Source of the DNA: Solen grandis
Lineage: Eukaryota > Mollusca > Bivalvia > Adapedonta > Solenidae
Direction of reading: 5' to 3'
Assembly (NCBI GenBank): GCA_021229015.1
Contig: CM037781.1
Location: 69,586,173 to 69,650,172, forward strand
DNA: 64,000 bases
In this document: positions 20,304-27,841 of the stretch, piece after piece
Position numbering within the stretch: position 1 is the stretch's first letter
How the letters are laid out: each line of letters begins with the position of its first letter
Program-made: the position numbers and the translations under genes
The notes under the pieces: model-generated
Told to the model about the DNA's origin: nothing
What the model saw: only the letters and a program-made list of their open reading frames with translations
Databases searched by the model: none

Positions 20304-21608
20304 TTAATAGTCTGTGATGACTTCTCTGAACCCGTTAATCTCTATCTGACTGTCGTATTCGGCATACACAATTACATTGATGGGGTCACCAAGACCTGCA
20401 CGAAACTGAACCTCGATTCGCAAGTTCCCCGTTTTTATAGGATGCAGCTGTCCCTCTTCTGATCTTTGATCTGGCGTTAAGTCAATGCCCCACAGTGTGT
20501 ACCCCTGCATGTAATCTTCCATTGTCAGACCCATGGAGCGGTTTAAACCGAGTGATCCCGTGGCTTGATGCAGGGACATGTATGATCTCAAAATTTCTCC
20601 TGTGGGAAAGTTAGGCTGGAACGGCAAGTTGTGTGTCGTCTTTCCGTCTACACTGACTTCTAACTTAGACAAGTTGAAATGTTGAAAATCAAATGGTTTG
20701 GTTGCCAGATCACCGTTCATGTCTGTATTCTTTACCAGGCCTAGAATGATACGTTTGGGTAACTGTCCTTGAAATAAATGATCTTCGATCTTTGATCGTT
20801 GGCCTGCAGGAATGGTGAAAGTTTTTACCTCAGCTCGGCGAATTGGGATCTTCATGCCATGTTGAGCGATGGTCTGGTTTAAGTTGTTGGCCTCTACGGG
20901 TAACAGGTCAACAGTCCGAACATTGAATCCAGCTTGAATTAACTGGATTTTTGCCTCTGCTCCAAACAGGCAAAAACTGACTGGGGTTCTGTTGAGTCGC
21001 AGCCGTATCTCTACACCATTGGGAAGGTACTTGTCTTGCAAACACAGGTCTAAATGGAGACGTCCGCACATTTCCAGAACACGACTCTGGTGGATACGTG
21101 CTCTTCTTTTAGTAAATCCTTCATTATCTTCCGCAACTGTATGCTCTTGCATATGACCCGCCGTGTCAGGACTCCACATTTCCGTAGCGTAGAGCTGTGT
21201 TGATTTACTGTCCGTAGAATAAGACAGCAAATTCTCAATGTAGGCCCGGTACGCATATGTGTCAGCATTATTGGTGATCAGTTTGTTGTTCAGGTACACA
21301 TCAATACTGCTAAACAAGCTGTGGAAGAAATTATTTACTGTGGATGTTTCTCCATCAGCAGCCAGATTAGTGCCATCAGGTTTGACTACTTTGACTTTCA
21401 GTTACAAGTAGCTCTGGTTGATATCAGTCCACTTTTCTGATTGAGCAGGAATTACAAATTCAATGGGAGATGAATTGCTCAGTGCTGACACAGGATAATG
21501 TTCTGTCCACTGTGCATCTTGCATTGCTGTCATGGTAGGTGGAACATGTGACACATCAAGTTCAGTTTTGCTACACTCACAAGAGCCGTGTTGCATCATG
21601 TTGTTCAA
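20304..21608 (-). pseudogene. Hexon-like double-jelly-roll major capsid protein, in-frame stop
   Basis: The reading frame starts at ATG 21608 and is interrupted by TAA at 21402-21404 after 68 codons. It then continues in the same frame to 20304, giving 434 codons in total. The N-terminal SSPIEFVIPAQSEKWTD and the downstream FFHSLFSSIDVYLNN region are typical of Maverick capsid proteins (the family once annotated F54H12.2-like in worms). The later text includes DKYLPNGVEIRLRL and TGSLGLNRSMGLTMEDYMQG. The capsid would form pseudo-hexameric trimers. One substitution disables it. It overlaps the pX-like gene by four bases (ATGA-type). Confidence 0.85.
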
Positions 21609-21967
21609 TCAAAAATATCTGACGGTCGCGATGAGATTTTTCTTTTTTTGTTGCGTCTCCTTGACGTGCTGAAAGCAGAATGATGTCGACGTTTGAAATC
21701 TCGAAGCTTTATACCTCTCAGAGTTTTCAGACCCACATCTTTCAACAATGTTTTACCCCGTTTCTTGATCACTGTCTTTACATTTTGGCCAGACAGAATA
21801 TCTTTTACGGCTCCTATACCTTGTTTAAAGCTCTCTCTTTTCAGAGTCTGTAGTGCTGAGGTCACGATGGGTTTCATCATGGGTAAGATGTTGCTGGCCA
21901 TTTTCTTGAACATGGTGCCCAAACCATATCCGACTTGTCGAGCTTGACCACGGTAAACTGGAATCAT
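21605..21967 (-). CDS. Basic pX/pVI-like minor virion protein (120 aa)
   Basis: The N-terminal MIPVYRGQARQVGYGLGTMF, a Gly-rich amphipathic stretch, is followed by a helix (MASNILPMMKPIVTSALQ) and a strongly basic tail (KRRHHSAFSTSRRRNKKRK). Adenovirus pX and pVI combine a hydrophobic or amphipathic front with a basic DNA-binding tail, and lie next to hexon as here. In adenoviruses these proteins condense DNA or disrupt membranes; which applies here is not determinable. It is intact, overlaps the penton-like gene by 4 bp and the hexon gene by 4 bp. Confidence 0.7.
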   Translation of the reverse strand: MIPVYRGQARQVGYGLGTMFKKMASNILPMMKPIVTSALQTLKRESFKQGIGAVKDILSGQNVKTVIKKRGKTLLKDVGLKTLRGIKLRDFKRRHHSAFSTSRRRNKKRKISSRPSDIFD

Positions 21968-22806
21968 CGTGTCTTTCTTTTAAAATGAAGCTTCACCATC
22001 GACTTCCCGTGAGTGAAATGAACTGATTCCCCTGTGTCACCGGTTATATTGATACTGATCTCGCTGAAATATGATCTGCTGACAGGTATGTAGTGTAGAT
22101 TTAGAAATTCAAAGTGCATGTGTGGATTAGCCCCTGCTTTTGTTTTTGTGGCAAATGGCACAACGCGTAAAATGGGTGCTTCGACATCCCCTATCAAAGT
22201 GTGTTCTGCCAGATCGGTATATACAAACAAATGGTTCATCTTCGTGAAGAGGTCCACACCGTACTTGAATCTGTTGTTGTCTCTGTCCGGAAACACCTCA
22301 GTACTTCCCTCTCCTCCAAGTTTCGTAAGGAGGATTGGATGAAGTTCCAAGCCGATCTTTGATCCAGTATTACCGGTAAACTTGACACGTTTTGACAAGC
22401 CGGAAAAATCAAGTCCAAATGTGAGGTTTCTTTGAGTTAAAATTGTTTTAGTGGCTTGTTTAATAGCCTTGTCCATTTCGTCAGTGAGATGTTGTGGTGA
22501 CGCATAGATGCCTGCAGGAATACAAAGGGATATTGCCCATTTTTTGCCTTCTAATTCACACCCGTTTTTCACTTGTGAAAAGGCTGAAGCCAGTTCTGGA
22601 TCTTTAGTCACGATGTAGAATTTTCCTTCCTCCTCTTCAATGTTTCTGACTTGTGTGGGAACGATCATTTCCACGAGAGCCACTTCCCAATTTTGTTTGT
22701 CGACATCAATGGTTTTTGTCAGCTTGGTTCTAAAACAGCATTGTGTGTTGTTTGGGTACAATGCCATCGAACTATCACTGATGAGAGTGATGTAGAAAGA
22801 GTTCAT
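21964..22806 (-). CDS. Penton-like minor capsid protein (280 aa)
   Basis: The length and the opening (MNSFYITLISDSSMALYPNN, then a WEVALVEMIVP strand) are those of the single-jelly-roll minor capsid proteins of Mavericks. These take the penton position at capsid vertices. Beta-rich text follows, with an apparent jelly-roll end (ILRVVPFATK, HFEFLNLHYIPVSR, then a strand-rich tail ending in basic KLHFKRKTR). The frame is intact. It overlaps the membrane-protein gene by 4 bp upstream and the pX-like gene by 4 bp downstream, as expected for a compact late block. Confidence 0.75.
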   Translation of the reverse strand: MNSFYITLISDSSMALYPNNTQCCFRTKLTKTIDVDKQNWEVALVEMIVPTQVRNIEEEEGKFYIVTKDPELASAFSQVKNGCELEGKKWAISLCIPAGIYASPQHLTDEMDKAIKQATKTILTQRNLTFGLDFSGLSKRVKFTGNTGSKIGLELHPILLTKLGGEGSTEVFPDRDNNRFKYGVDLFTKMNHLFVYTDLAEHTLIGDVEAPILRVVPFATKTKAGANPHMHFEFLNLHYIPVSRSYFSEISINITGDTGESVHFTHGKSMVKLHFKRKTR

Positions 22807-23051
22807 GATTTCTTAAATTTTAAACTTGGGTTTGGAAGAATGTATCCGATAGAAGTACTCATCAGCAGCAACCAAAGTTCACGATCTGGACTGTTGAGAC
22901 ACAGGTTCACTAATGACACGATGACAATGATAAAGATGATCACAATCTGTGTCAAGAAAGTGATTCTGTTGTTTGGTACCTCACTTTTTCCTGTCTGTAT
23001 ACTGTTGTCTACCTGAACACTGCTGGTATCGGACTGAGACATGGTGTTCAC
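22803..23051 (-). CDS. Small membrane protein with two hydrophobic segments (82 aa)
   Basis: After a Ser/Thr-rich N-terminus come a strong transmembrane helix (ITFLTQIVIIFIIVIVSLVN) and a second hydrophobic segment (LWLLLMSTSIGYILPNP). The tail is Lys-rich. A small protein with an IGYxLPNP-type end next to the penton gene recurs in this class of elements to my knowledge, and its role is unknown. A TATAAAG box (23062-23068) lies just upstream, inside the end of the integrase gene. Initiation could also use the second Met at 23042. Confidence 0.7.
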   Translation of the reverse strand: MNTMSQSDTSSVQVDNSIQTGKSEVPNNRITFLTQIVIIFIIVIVSLVNLCLNSPDRELWLLLMSTSIGYILPNPSLKFKKS

Positions 23052-23061
23052 GACGTTTATA

Positions 23062-23068
23062 CTTTATA
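23062..23068 (-). promoter_or_regulatory. TATA box of the membrane protein/penton group
   Basis: TATAAAG, with a second TATAAA seven bases downstream, lies within 20 bp of the ATG at 23051 and overlaps the integrase stop. If used, initiation might fall at the internal Met codons. Confidence 0.45.
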
Positions 23069-24158
23069 CTAAATGCGATTTTGGAATCCAACTGTTAAAC
23101 TTTTTAGGATATCCAAGCCACTTGACTTTCACTTCTTGAAAAGTTTTACCGCCTACACGCCTTGTACGCCGATCAAGAACTGATTCCACTTCGTATAGCT
23201 CATCATCTTTTATATGTTGAATTTCATCCCTGTAGAAGGATCCGGCGATAGTTTCTCCAGCCAAGTCTTCCAGTTTTACGGTCAATGGATGTGTTCTGTT
23301 GATGTGAACCACTTTGAACAATTCCACTGTCCAGTTGGGTAGATAGCCTTTGGCAAATGTTTGCTTGGTTTTATTGATGCGCACTATATCACCCACTTTC
23401 AAATCAGTTGATTTCTTTTTTTTCTTTTGATGGTTGCCATACAATGTCTTGGTGACTTCATGCTCATTTTCTCTAGACACAGATGCAGGGGTACGTCCGA
23501 TGCTTCGATGAAAACGATGATTGTAGCCATGTACCAATAGTTGCAGTACATCCACATAATGACGGGTCTTGTGATGAGTAAAATATTTCCACATTCTTGA
23601 TTTAAGCGTACGTTGAAAACGTTCAACAATACTCGCTTTAGTTTCTGGATTTTCAGACGTGAAGAAATGAATGTCATGCTTGTCTAGAAACTTCTGAAAG
23701 TCTTTGTTAAAAAATTCTCGGCCTTTGTCTGTTTGCAAAGAGAGTGGTTTTCGGCCTTCTTTTAGAATAGACTGAAAGGCTTGGATGAGCGTCTTTCCAG
23801 TTTTGTCAATGATGGGTATTACCCAAGCATATTTTGAAAACACATCAATGACACATAGTAAGTAGCGATATGGTGAATTCTCTTTGTACATACGTTGCAT
23901 ATCTGCGAGATCAGCTTGCCATTGATGATCGATACCTCCTACCACAGTCTGTCGACGTCGAAATTTTCGTCGTATTGTTTTATGCAACGTGTAGGTTCTT
24001 TGACTTCTCAACCAGTCTCGTACATCCTCTAAAGTGATAGATTTCAACTGTTTTTTCGCTGCCTTGTAGAGTCCCTGAATTCCTCCAAAACTCGTAGGAT
24101 TATCAGTATCATAGTACAGGTGACGAAGTAACGTGTCCTTCTTTAGTAGGCGTCCCAT
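23064..24158 (-). CDS. Retroviral-type DDE integrase with C-terminal chromodomain (364 aa)
   Basis: The rve catalytic core runs from about 75 to 230. The triad is D83 (QADLAD), D144 (LQTDKGREFF) and E179 (KASIVERFQRT), with D-E spacing of 35, as in retroviral integrases. The N-terminal region is helical and basic (no clear HHCC zinc finger). An SH3-like basic part (LKVGDIVRINKTK) follows at about 252-300. A chromodomain spans 321-364 (YEVESVLDRR, VKVKWLGYP, SWIP). The enzyme inserts the element into host DNA; chromodomains bias insertion toward methylated histone chromatin. The frame is fully open. Confidence 0.92.
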   Translation of the reverse strand: MGRLLKKDTLLRHLYYDTDNPTSFGGIQGLYKAAKKQLKSITLEDVRDWLRSQRTYTLHKTIRRKFRRRQTVVGGIDHQWQADLADMQRMYKENSPYRYLLCVIDVFSKYAWVIPIIDKTGKTLIQAFQSILKEGRKPLSLQTDKGREFFNKDFQKFLDKHDIHFFTSENPETKASIVERFQRTLKSRMWKYFTHHKTRHYVDVLQLLVHGYNHRFHRSIGRTPASVSRENEHEVTKTLYGNHQKKKKKSTDLKVGDIVRINKTKQTFAKGYLPNWTVELFKVVHINRTHPLTVKLEDLAGETIAGSFYRDEIQHIKDDELYEVESVLDRRTRRVGGKTFQEVKVKWLGYPKKFNSWIPKSHLV

Positions 24159-24874
24159 GACGAATGGGCTAATATCTCCTCGGGTTCTTCCTTTTTAATA
24201 GGTCTTCGTTTCTTTGATGTAGGTGCGTAGGCAAAACTATCATAAAATTCATCCTCCTCCTCTTCTTCTTCATCATCATCTGGTGTTTGTATGAAATTCC
24301 ATCGACGTTTATTGCCCACGACTTCTTGTGGGATGTTGACCTCTTTCAGTCCTCTAGAAAATTGTTCCCATCCTCATGGATTTGACCCTTTCCGCTGTCG
24401 AAGTACATCATTGACCAGATCAATAATATTTGAACCTTCAACGGGTTTTCCATCATATTCTAACAGGCCATGTTCATCCCAACTTAAGTGAGGATGGTCT
24501 TTCAGCATGTTTAACAAAAGAGTAGCCTTTCGCCGCATGGTCGTAGGAACACTGTCTAGAATTTGATCTTTCAAGGTCATCGGTTTTTCCTCTTTCTTTT
24601 CAGTCACTGTACTTGTTGTTTTCTCAGCCATGTGTGGTCTGAAGGGTTTGAGTGCTTTTTTATGTGACACTTGAAAGCGATGTAATACTTCTCCAAATTG
24701 TTGTGCTTTTTCTGACTCAGACAATTGATTGTCGTCAAGAACTTGATTCATTTCTTTCTGTAATGATGAAGTCTGACTCACTTGAGGGGATGGGGGTAAC
24801 CGAGGTCGTTGTTCCTTCTTCCATCGATTCATCTCTTCCAACAACCGAACTGGAACATAGGCCATCTTCTTCAT
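24143..24874 (-). pseudogene. Maverick conserved protein with acidic tail, in-frame TGA
   Basis: The gene opens at ATG 24874 (MKKMAYVPVRLLEEM) and runs 166 codons to a TGA at 24374-24376. The same frame then stays open to 24143, where it overlaps the integrase start. The C-terminal domain before the stop (DSVPTTMRRKATLLLNMLKD, HLSWDEHGLLEYDGK) is a fold I know as recurrent in Maverick-type loci: a helix pair followed by a short beta-hairpin. After the stop come an Asp/Glu run (24248-24286 region) and a basic stretch. It is probably a virion or DNA-packaging protein, but the function is unknown. Confidence 0.6.
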
Positions 24875-25228
24875 ATTTTCCGAATGATTTCACCAGCAAG
24901 AGGTATAATTGTTTTGGCTAAGAGTGGTGCAAGTGCCAGCAGGGGTAGAAAACCACCTTTCTGATTGAGAATGATTTTTCTTTTTTCGAACTGATACTTT
25001 CTTGGTCGCTAACTGTCGGAGGTGTTGTCTCTTAGAATGAAATCGACGCTTCTGAGCCTCTGACAGTGGTACATTGCCTTTTAAAATGTTGTGACAACAT
25101 TCAGCAATACAATCCACCAATTCTTTTGGTGCTTCTTGAATAATCTTCTTTCGAAATTTGGGCGAGGCTTCTGTCAAAGCAAGCAACATTTTGCCATGTT
25201 TGCGAACGAGTGGTTGTTTGCGCTTCAT
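24871..25228 (-). pseudogene. GGFLP-type conserved Maverick protein, frameshifted
   Basis: The start at 25228 (MKRKQPLVRKHGKMLLALTE) is followed by helical text with two Cys (LVDCIAECCHNILKGNVPLS) and a basic region (SVRKKKNHSQ). There the frame slips in an A-rich run near 24980. The other frame continues with QKGGFLPLLALAPLLAK, a hydrophobic C-terminus, to a TGA at 24871-24873. Homologues of this ECxxNxLxGNVPL...GGFLP protein are widespread in Maverick-type loci, in my recollection. A membrane-active or capsid-internal role is possible. ATGA overlap with the next gene. Confidence 0.6.
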
Positions 25229-25261
25229 GGTGACAAATGATGATGAAATGTTTGGTCTCTT

Positions 25262-26161
25262 TTATTTATACCACTGTTGAAGGGCTTGTAAAGCGATATT
25301 GCCAGCACTACTCAGTGGTCCTGAATTTCTCATCGCAGTAACGGCAGTAGGTAATGGGGAATGGAGACTTGGGATTGGTGAAAATCTTGATGATGATGAT
25401 GATGATGAACGCCCACTTGAAGAATTGGAAAGGTCAAACAATTGTCGTCGAACTGTAGGGTTTGGTGAAACCGTCATTGATCCTTGTGGTGTAGCCAACC
25501 CAGACCTCATCGAACTTCTATTAGAACGGGGAGTAGATGAGGTCAGTGGAGAGAATTGGGCCACAAGTGGTGATGCTTTGGATGATGTCCCTGATGTAAC
25601 ATCACGTCGAATCAGTATGGGCGACACTTTTGGTGTTCCAGTTGATACAGAGCGTTTTCTTCTTACAGTGACAAATCGGTCATGAAGCAATGTCTGCTTC
25701 TTCCTTGTTTGTTTCCTTACTGGTGACTTGCGTTTGGTTGGCTGTTTTCGTGGTTGTTGTCGTGACCGTTTCCTGGCTGGTGACTTTCGTTTGGGTGGTT
25801 GTTTTCTTGCTACTGGACCAAATTTTCTCACAGCTTTGGTCCCGTTCCATCGAAGCAGTGTACGAATGATGGTGCCCCCAAGGAAACCTCCACCACCAGG
25901 TTTTAAAATAAGTTGTCGTTTTGCGGCCAGATCCACATGTTGATCAGCTAACTGTCTTAAAATGTCTTTGTTGCGTTCCATAAAATTCATCGTCTGTTTT
26001 GCCACGGTTACTTTTTTCTCTAAGATGAGTCGTGCAGCTAAGGTGAACTATTTCACCATCTCTGTTAATCCTGATTCTACCAGCTCTTGTCGTTTTGTTG
26101 GGTTCTTTTCCCGACTCAACGATTCTAGAGCTTTGATCACTGTATGTGGTGTGTTTTCCAT
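25262..26161 (-). pseudogene. Basic Ser/Arg-rich core-like protein, in-frame TAG
   Basis: The frame starts at ATG 26161 (MENTPHTVIKALESLS), has TAG at 26048-26050 after 37 codons, then continues open to 25262. It contains a GGGGFLGG hydrophobic motif (about 36 residues after the inner Met at 26005), Lys/Arg-Pro repeats (RKQPPKRKSPARKRSRQQ) and a long Ser-rich region. The composition resembles adenovirus core proteins (pV/pVII), which bind genome DNA. If the stop is bypassed by initiation at Met 26005, a 247-aa product remains possible. Confidence 0.6.
25263..25270 (-). promoter_or_regulatory. TATA box upstream of the GGFLP gene
   Basis: TATAAATA lies 35 nt before the ATG at 25228 and overlaps the stop region of the preceding gene. 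It fits the pattern of one TATA box per gene or gene pair. Confidence 0.5.
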
Positions 26162-26205
26162 GGTAGGTGTATCCTTAATGATGATCGGGTGTCATGTTCC
26201 TATCA

Positions 26206-26212
26206 TTTTATA
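26206..26212 (-). promoter_or_regulatory. TATA box upstream of the basic-protein gene
   Basis: TATAAAA lies 45 nt before ATG 26161 and overlaps the ATPase stop codon. Confidence 0.5.
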
Positions 26213-26819
26213 CTGTAGTGTAGACGATCGGTCCTCGATCTTCACCTGTTACCCACCGATGGAACACATCTGTTCTTAAACGATTCTGGTCGGGTGTAGA
26301 GGTTGCATCTTGATACGCCATCACCAAATGGGGTAGTTGTATTTGGTTCGCAAGTGTTTTGATCTGGCCTTTATCTCTTGTGTTTTGAAATAATACCATG
26401 TAGTGTGCATTCAAGCTGATGGTACGACTAGCCTTGGATTGTTGGAACATGTTTTGTGTGATGTAAATGACAGTGGCATTTCTATGGTGTCCCTTTCGCG
26501 TGAACCATAATTTAATTTTCTCCTCATCTTTTTTCTCCTAACATATCATCAAATATGACGAGGTGTGGTAAGGTTGTATCGTCTACTATCTCTTCATCAT
26601 CCTCAGGGATACCCTGAATGAATTTGATAGCTTCACGTTCTTGTAACTGTGCGTGGGCACTTTTCATTCTTTGTAACACCAGACGATGCGTTGTGGTACC
26701 ACATGAAATAAATCGGTTTTGTACTCAATAAGTTTTTTTACAAATTGAGTTTTTCCTGATCAACTTGGCCCTGAGATGAAAATGTTACTAGGATGTTGAA
26801 AAAGTAAACTACTTTCCAT
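26208..26819 (-). pseudogene. FtsK/HerA (A32-like) genome-packaging ATPase, broken
   Basis: The ATG at 26819 is followed by the Walker A region, where the codon between GPS and SGKT is TGA (26760-26762). The frame shifts about 100 bp later. A second frame carries Walker B (LPHLVIFDDMLGE), and a third carries the end (RTISLNAHYMVLFQNTRDKG, with the conserved Asn/Arg sensor region typical of A32 ATPases) to 26208. One nonsense codon and two frameshifts make this copy inactive. In Mavericks this ATPase is thought to pump DNA into capsids. Confidence 0.75.
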
Positions 26820-26859
26820 GATGGTCCAAGAAATAATAACAGCATTGACATGACAACAT

Positions 26860-26870
26860 TTTATTTTATA
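26860..26870 (-). promoter_or_regulatory. Overlapping AATAAA signal and TATA box
   Basis: On the minus strand TATAAAA (26864-26870) overlaps AATAAA (26860-26865). The AATAAA lies about 40 nt after the stop of the small gene at 26906, and the TATA lies 45 nt before the ATPase ATG. The 3' end of the polymerase unit and the start of the packaging/structural unit therefore appear to share these bases. Confidence 0.5.
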
Positions 26871-26905
26871 CATCATAGTAAATAAAACACTTGAACAAAC
26901 ATCAG

Positions 26906-27148
26906 TCAAAAATGTAAACTATGACACACATCATGAATCAGTCTTTCTTTATACATCATCCATTCCGGCAATATCATGGTATATCCCATAGCATTTAAAG
27001 CCATGCACACTTCGTCAAACAGTTCCTCGGATTGTCTTTACGCCTGTTCTGATTGAATTCCAAGTACACGCACAGCCAACAACACAGCTCTACGCCATGG
27101 ATTCCGAATTGGAGTTATGTTTTTTTCCTGTAGTGAAGTATTTCCCAT
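26906..27148 (-). pseudogene. Small conserved-looking protein (about 80 codons), in-frame TAA
   Basis: The ATG at 27148 (MGNTSLQEKNITPIRNPWRR) leads into a helical segment ending at TAA 27038-27040. The same frame continues for 43 codons (ELFDEVCMALNAMGYTMILP) to TGA at 26906-26908. The uninterrupted composition across the stop suggests one recently broken gene. The family is not recognised. It lies 12 bp after the F-box-like gene and before a poly(A) signal. Confidence 0.5.
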
Positions 27149-27159
27149 GTTTTGACTTC

Positions 27160-27780
27160 TCATTCGTCTTGCAAGTACTCTGCGTAGTATCTTATTTTGT
27201 AGGTGTCCCAGAGGGATTCGTCTCCCAACTCAAACCTTTCTAAGTTGTTGAAATTGGGATCTTGAAAGAACTGTTCACTAGGATTTGGCCTCGTTTGTTT
27301 GAATATTGCGGTGCACTGTTTACCAAAAATGTTAAACACTTGTTCACAAGTGATAGGTTCTGGAGTCAGTAAAATGGCACGTATATCCTCTGGTGTGTCG
27401 TTCCGGTGGTTAATCGCAAATCTGAGATACATACGCTCATCAAAACGGTTCAGTTTCTCCACTGTATCAATGTTTAGGGTATCAATGTATATGTACCACA
27501 CGTCAGAGATCAGGTTGCGTAGCAGGTTGTAAATGGCAAAAATCCGTTGAAAGACCACACTTTTATAGCTGATTGGAAGATTACGCCCTCGTACATCACT
27601 AAACATATCATAAACTTGGTTTAAACAAGAGGAATCCTTCATCGTCTGGTGAATTATTCTGTTTCCAACGCGCTGTGCCCAAGTAAAAAATAACTCGTTG
27701 CAAAATGCAGCAGGTTTCTTATTAGCTTCAACGAGATGTCTGTAGATCATCTGTTGCATTTCTACTGGTAGAGTGTTCAT
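27160..27780 (-). CDS. F-box-like protein (206 aa)
   Basis: The Met at 27780 is preferred because the upstream part (to 27936) only reads the polymerase 3' end in another frame. Residues 2-30 (TLPVEMQQMIYRHLVEANKK, then PAAF) fit the F-box pattern LPxEhxxxIhxxL, which binds Skp1 in SCF ubiquitin ligases. The rest is helical with aromatic residues and no recognised substrate domain. It is intact, located between polymerase and ATPase. The F-box call rests on about 13 positions, so it remains tentative; a structural role cannot be excluded. Confidence 0.5.
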   Translation of the reverse strand: MNTLPVEMQQMIYRHLVEANKKPAAFCNELFFTWAQRVGNRIIHQTMKDSSCLNQVYDMFSDVRGRNLPISYKSVVFQRIFAIYNLLRNLISDVWYIYIDTLNIDTVEKLNRFDERMYLRFAINHRNDTPEDIRAILLTPEPITCEQVFNIFGKQCTAIFKQTRPNPSEQFFQDPNFNNLERFELGDESLWDTYKIRYYAEYLQDE

Positions 27781-27841
27781 CGTGAATCTCCGTATGTTTC
27801 CACCACCGTTCAGACTATGCACACGACCACAAGCCAACTGG

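Noticed and set aside
20304..27148. Alternative genetic code or programmed stop readthrough in the Maverick
   Set aside because: TAA, TAG and TGA all occur once or more as interruptions and are mixed with frameshifts, while long genes use normal stops; decay explains this better.
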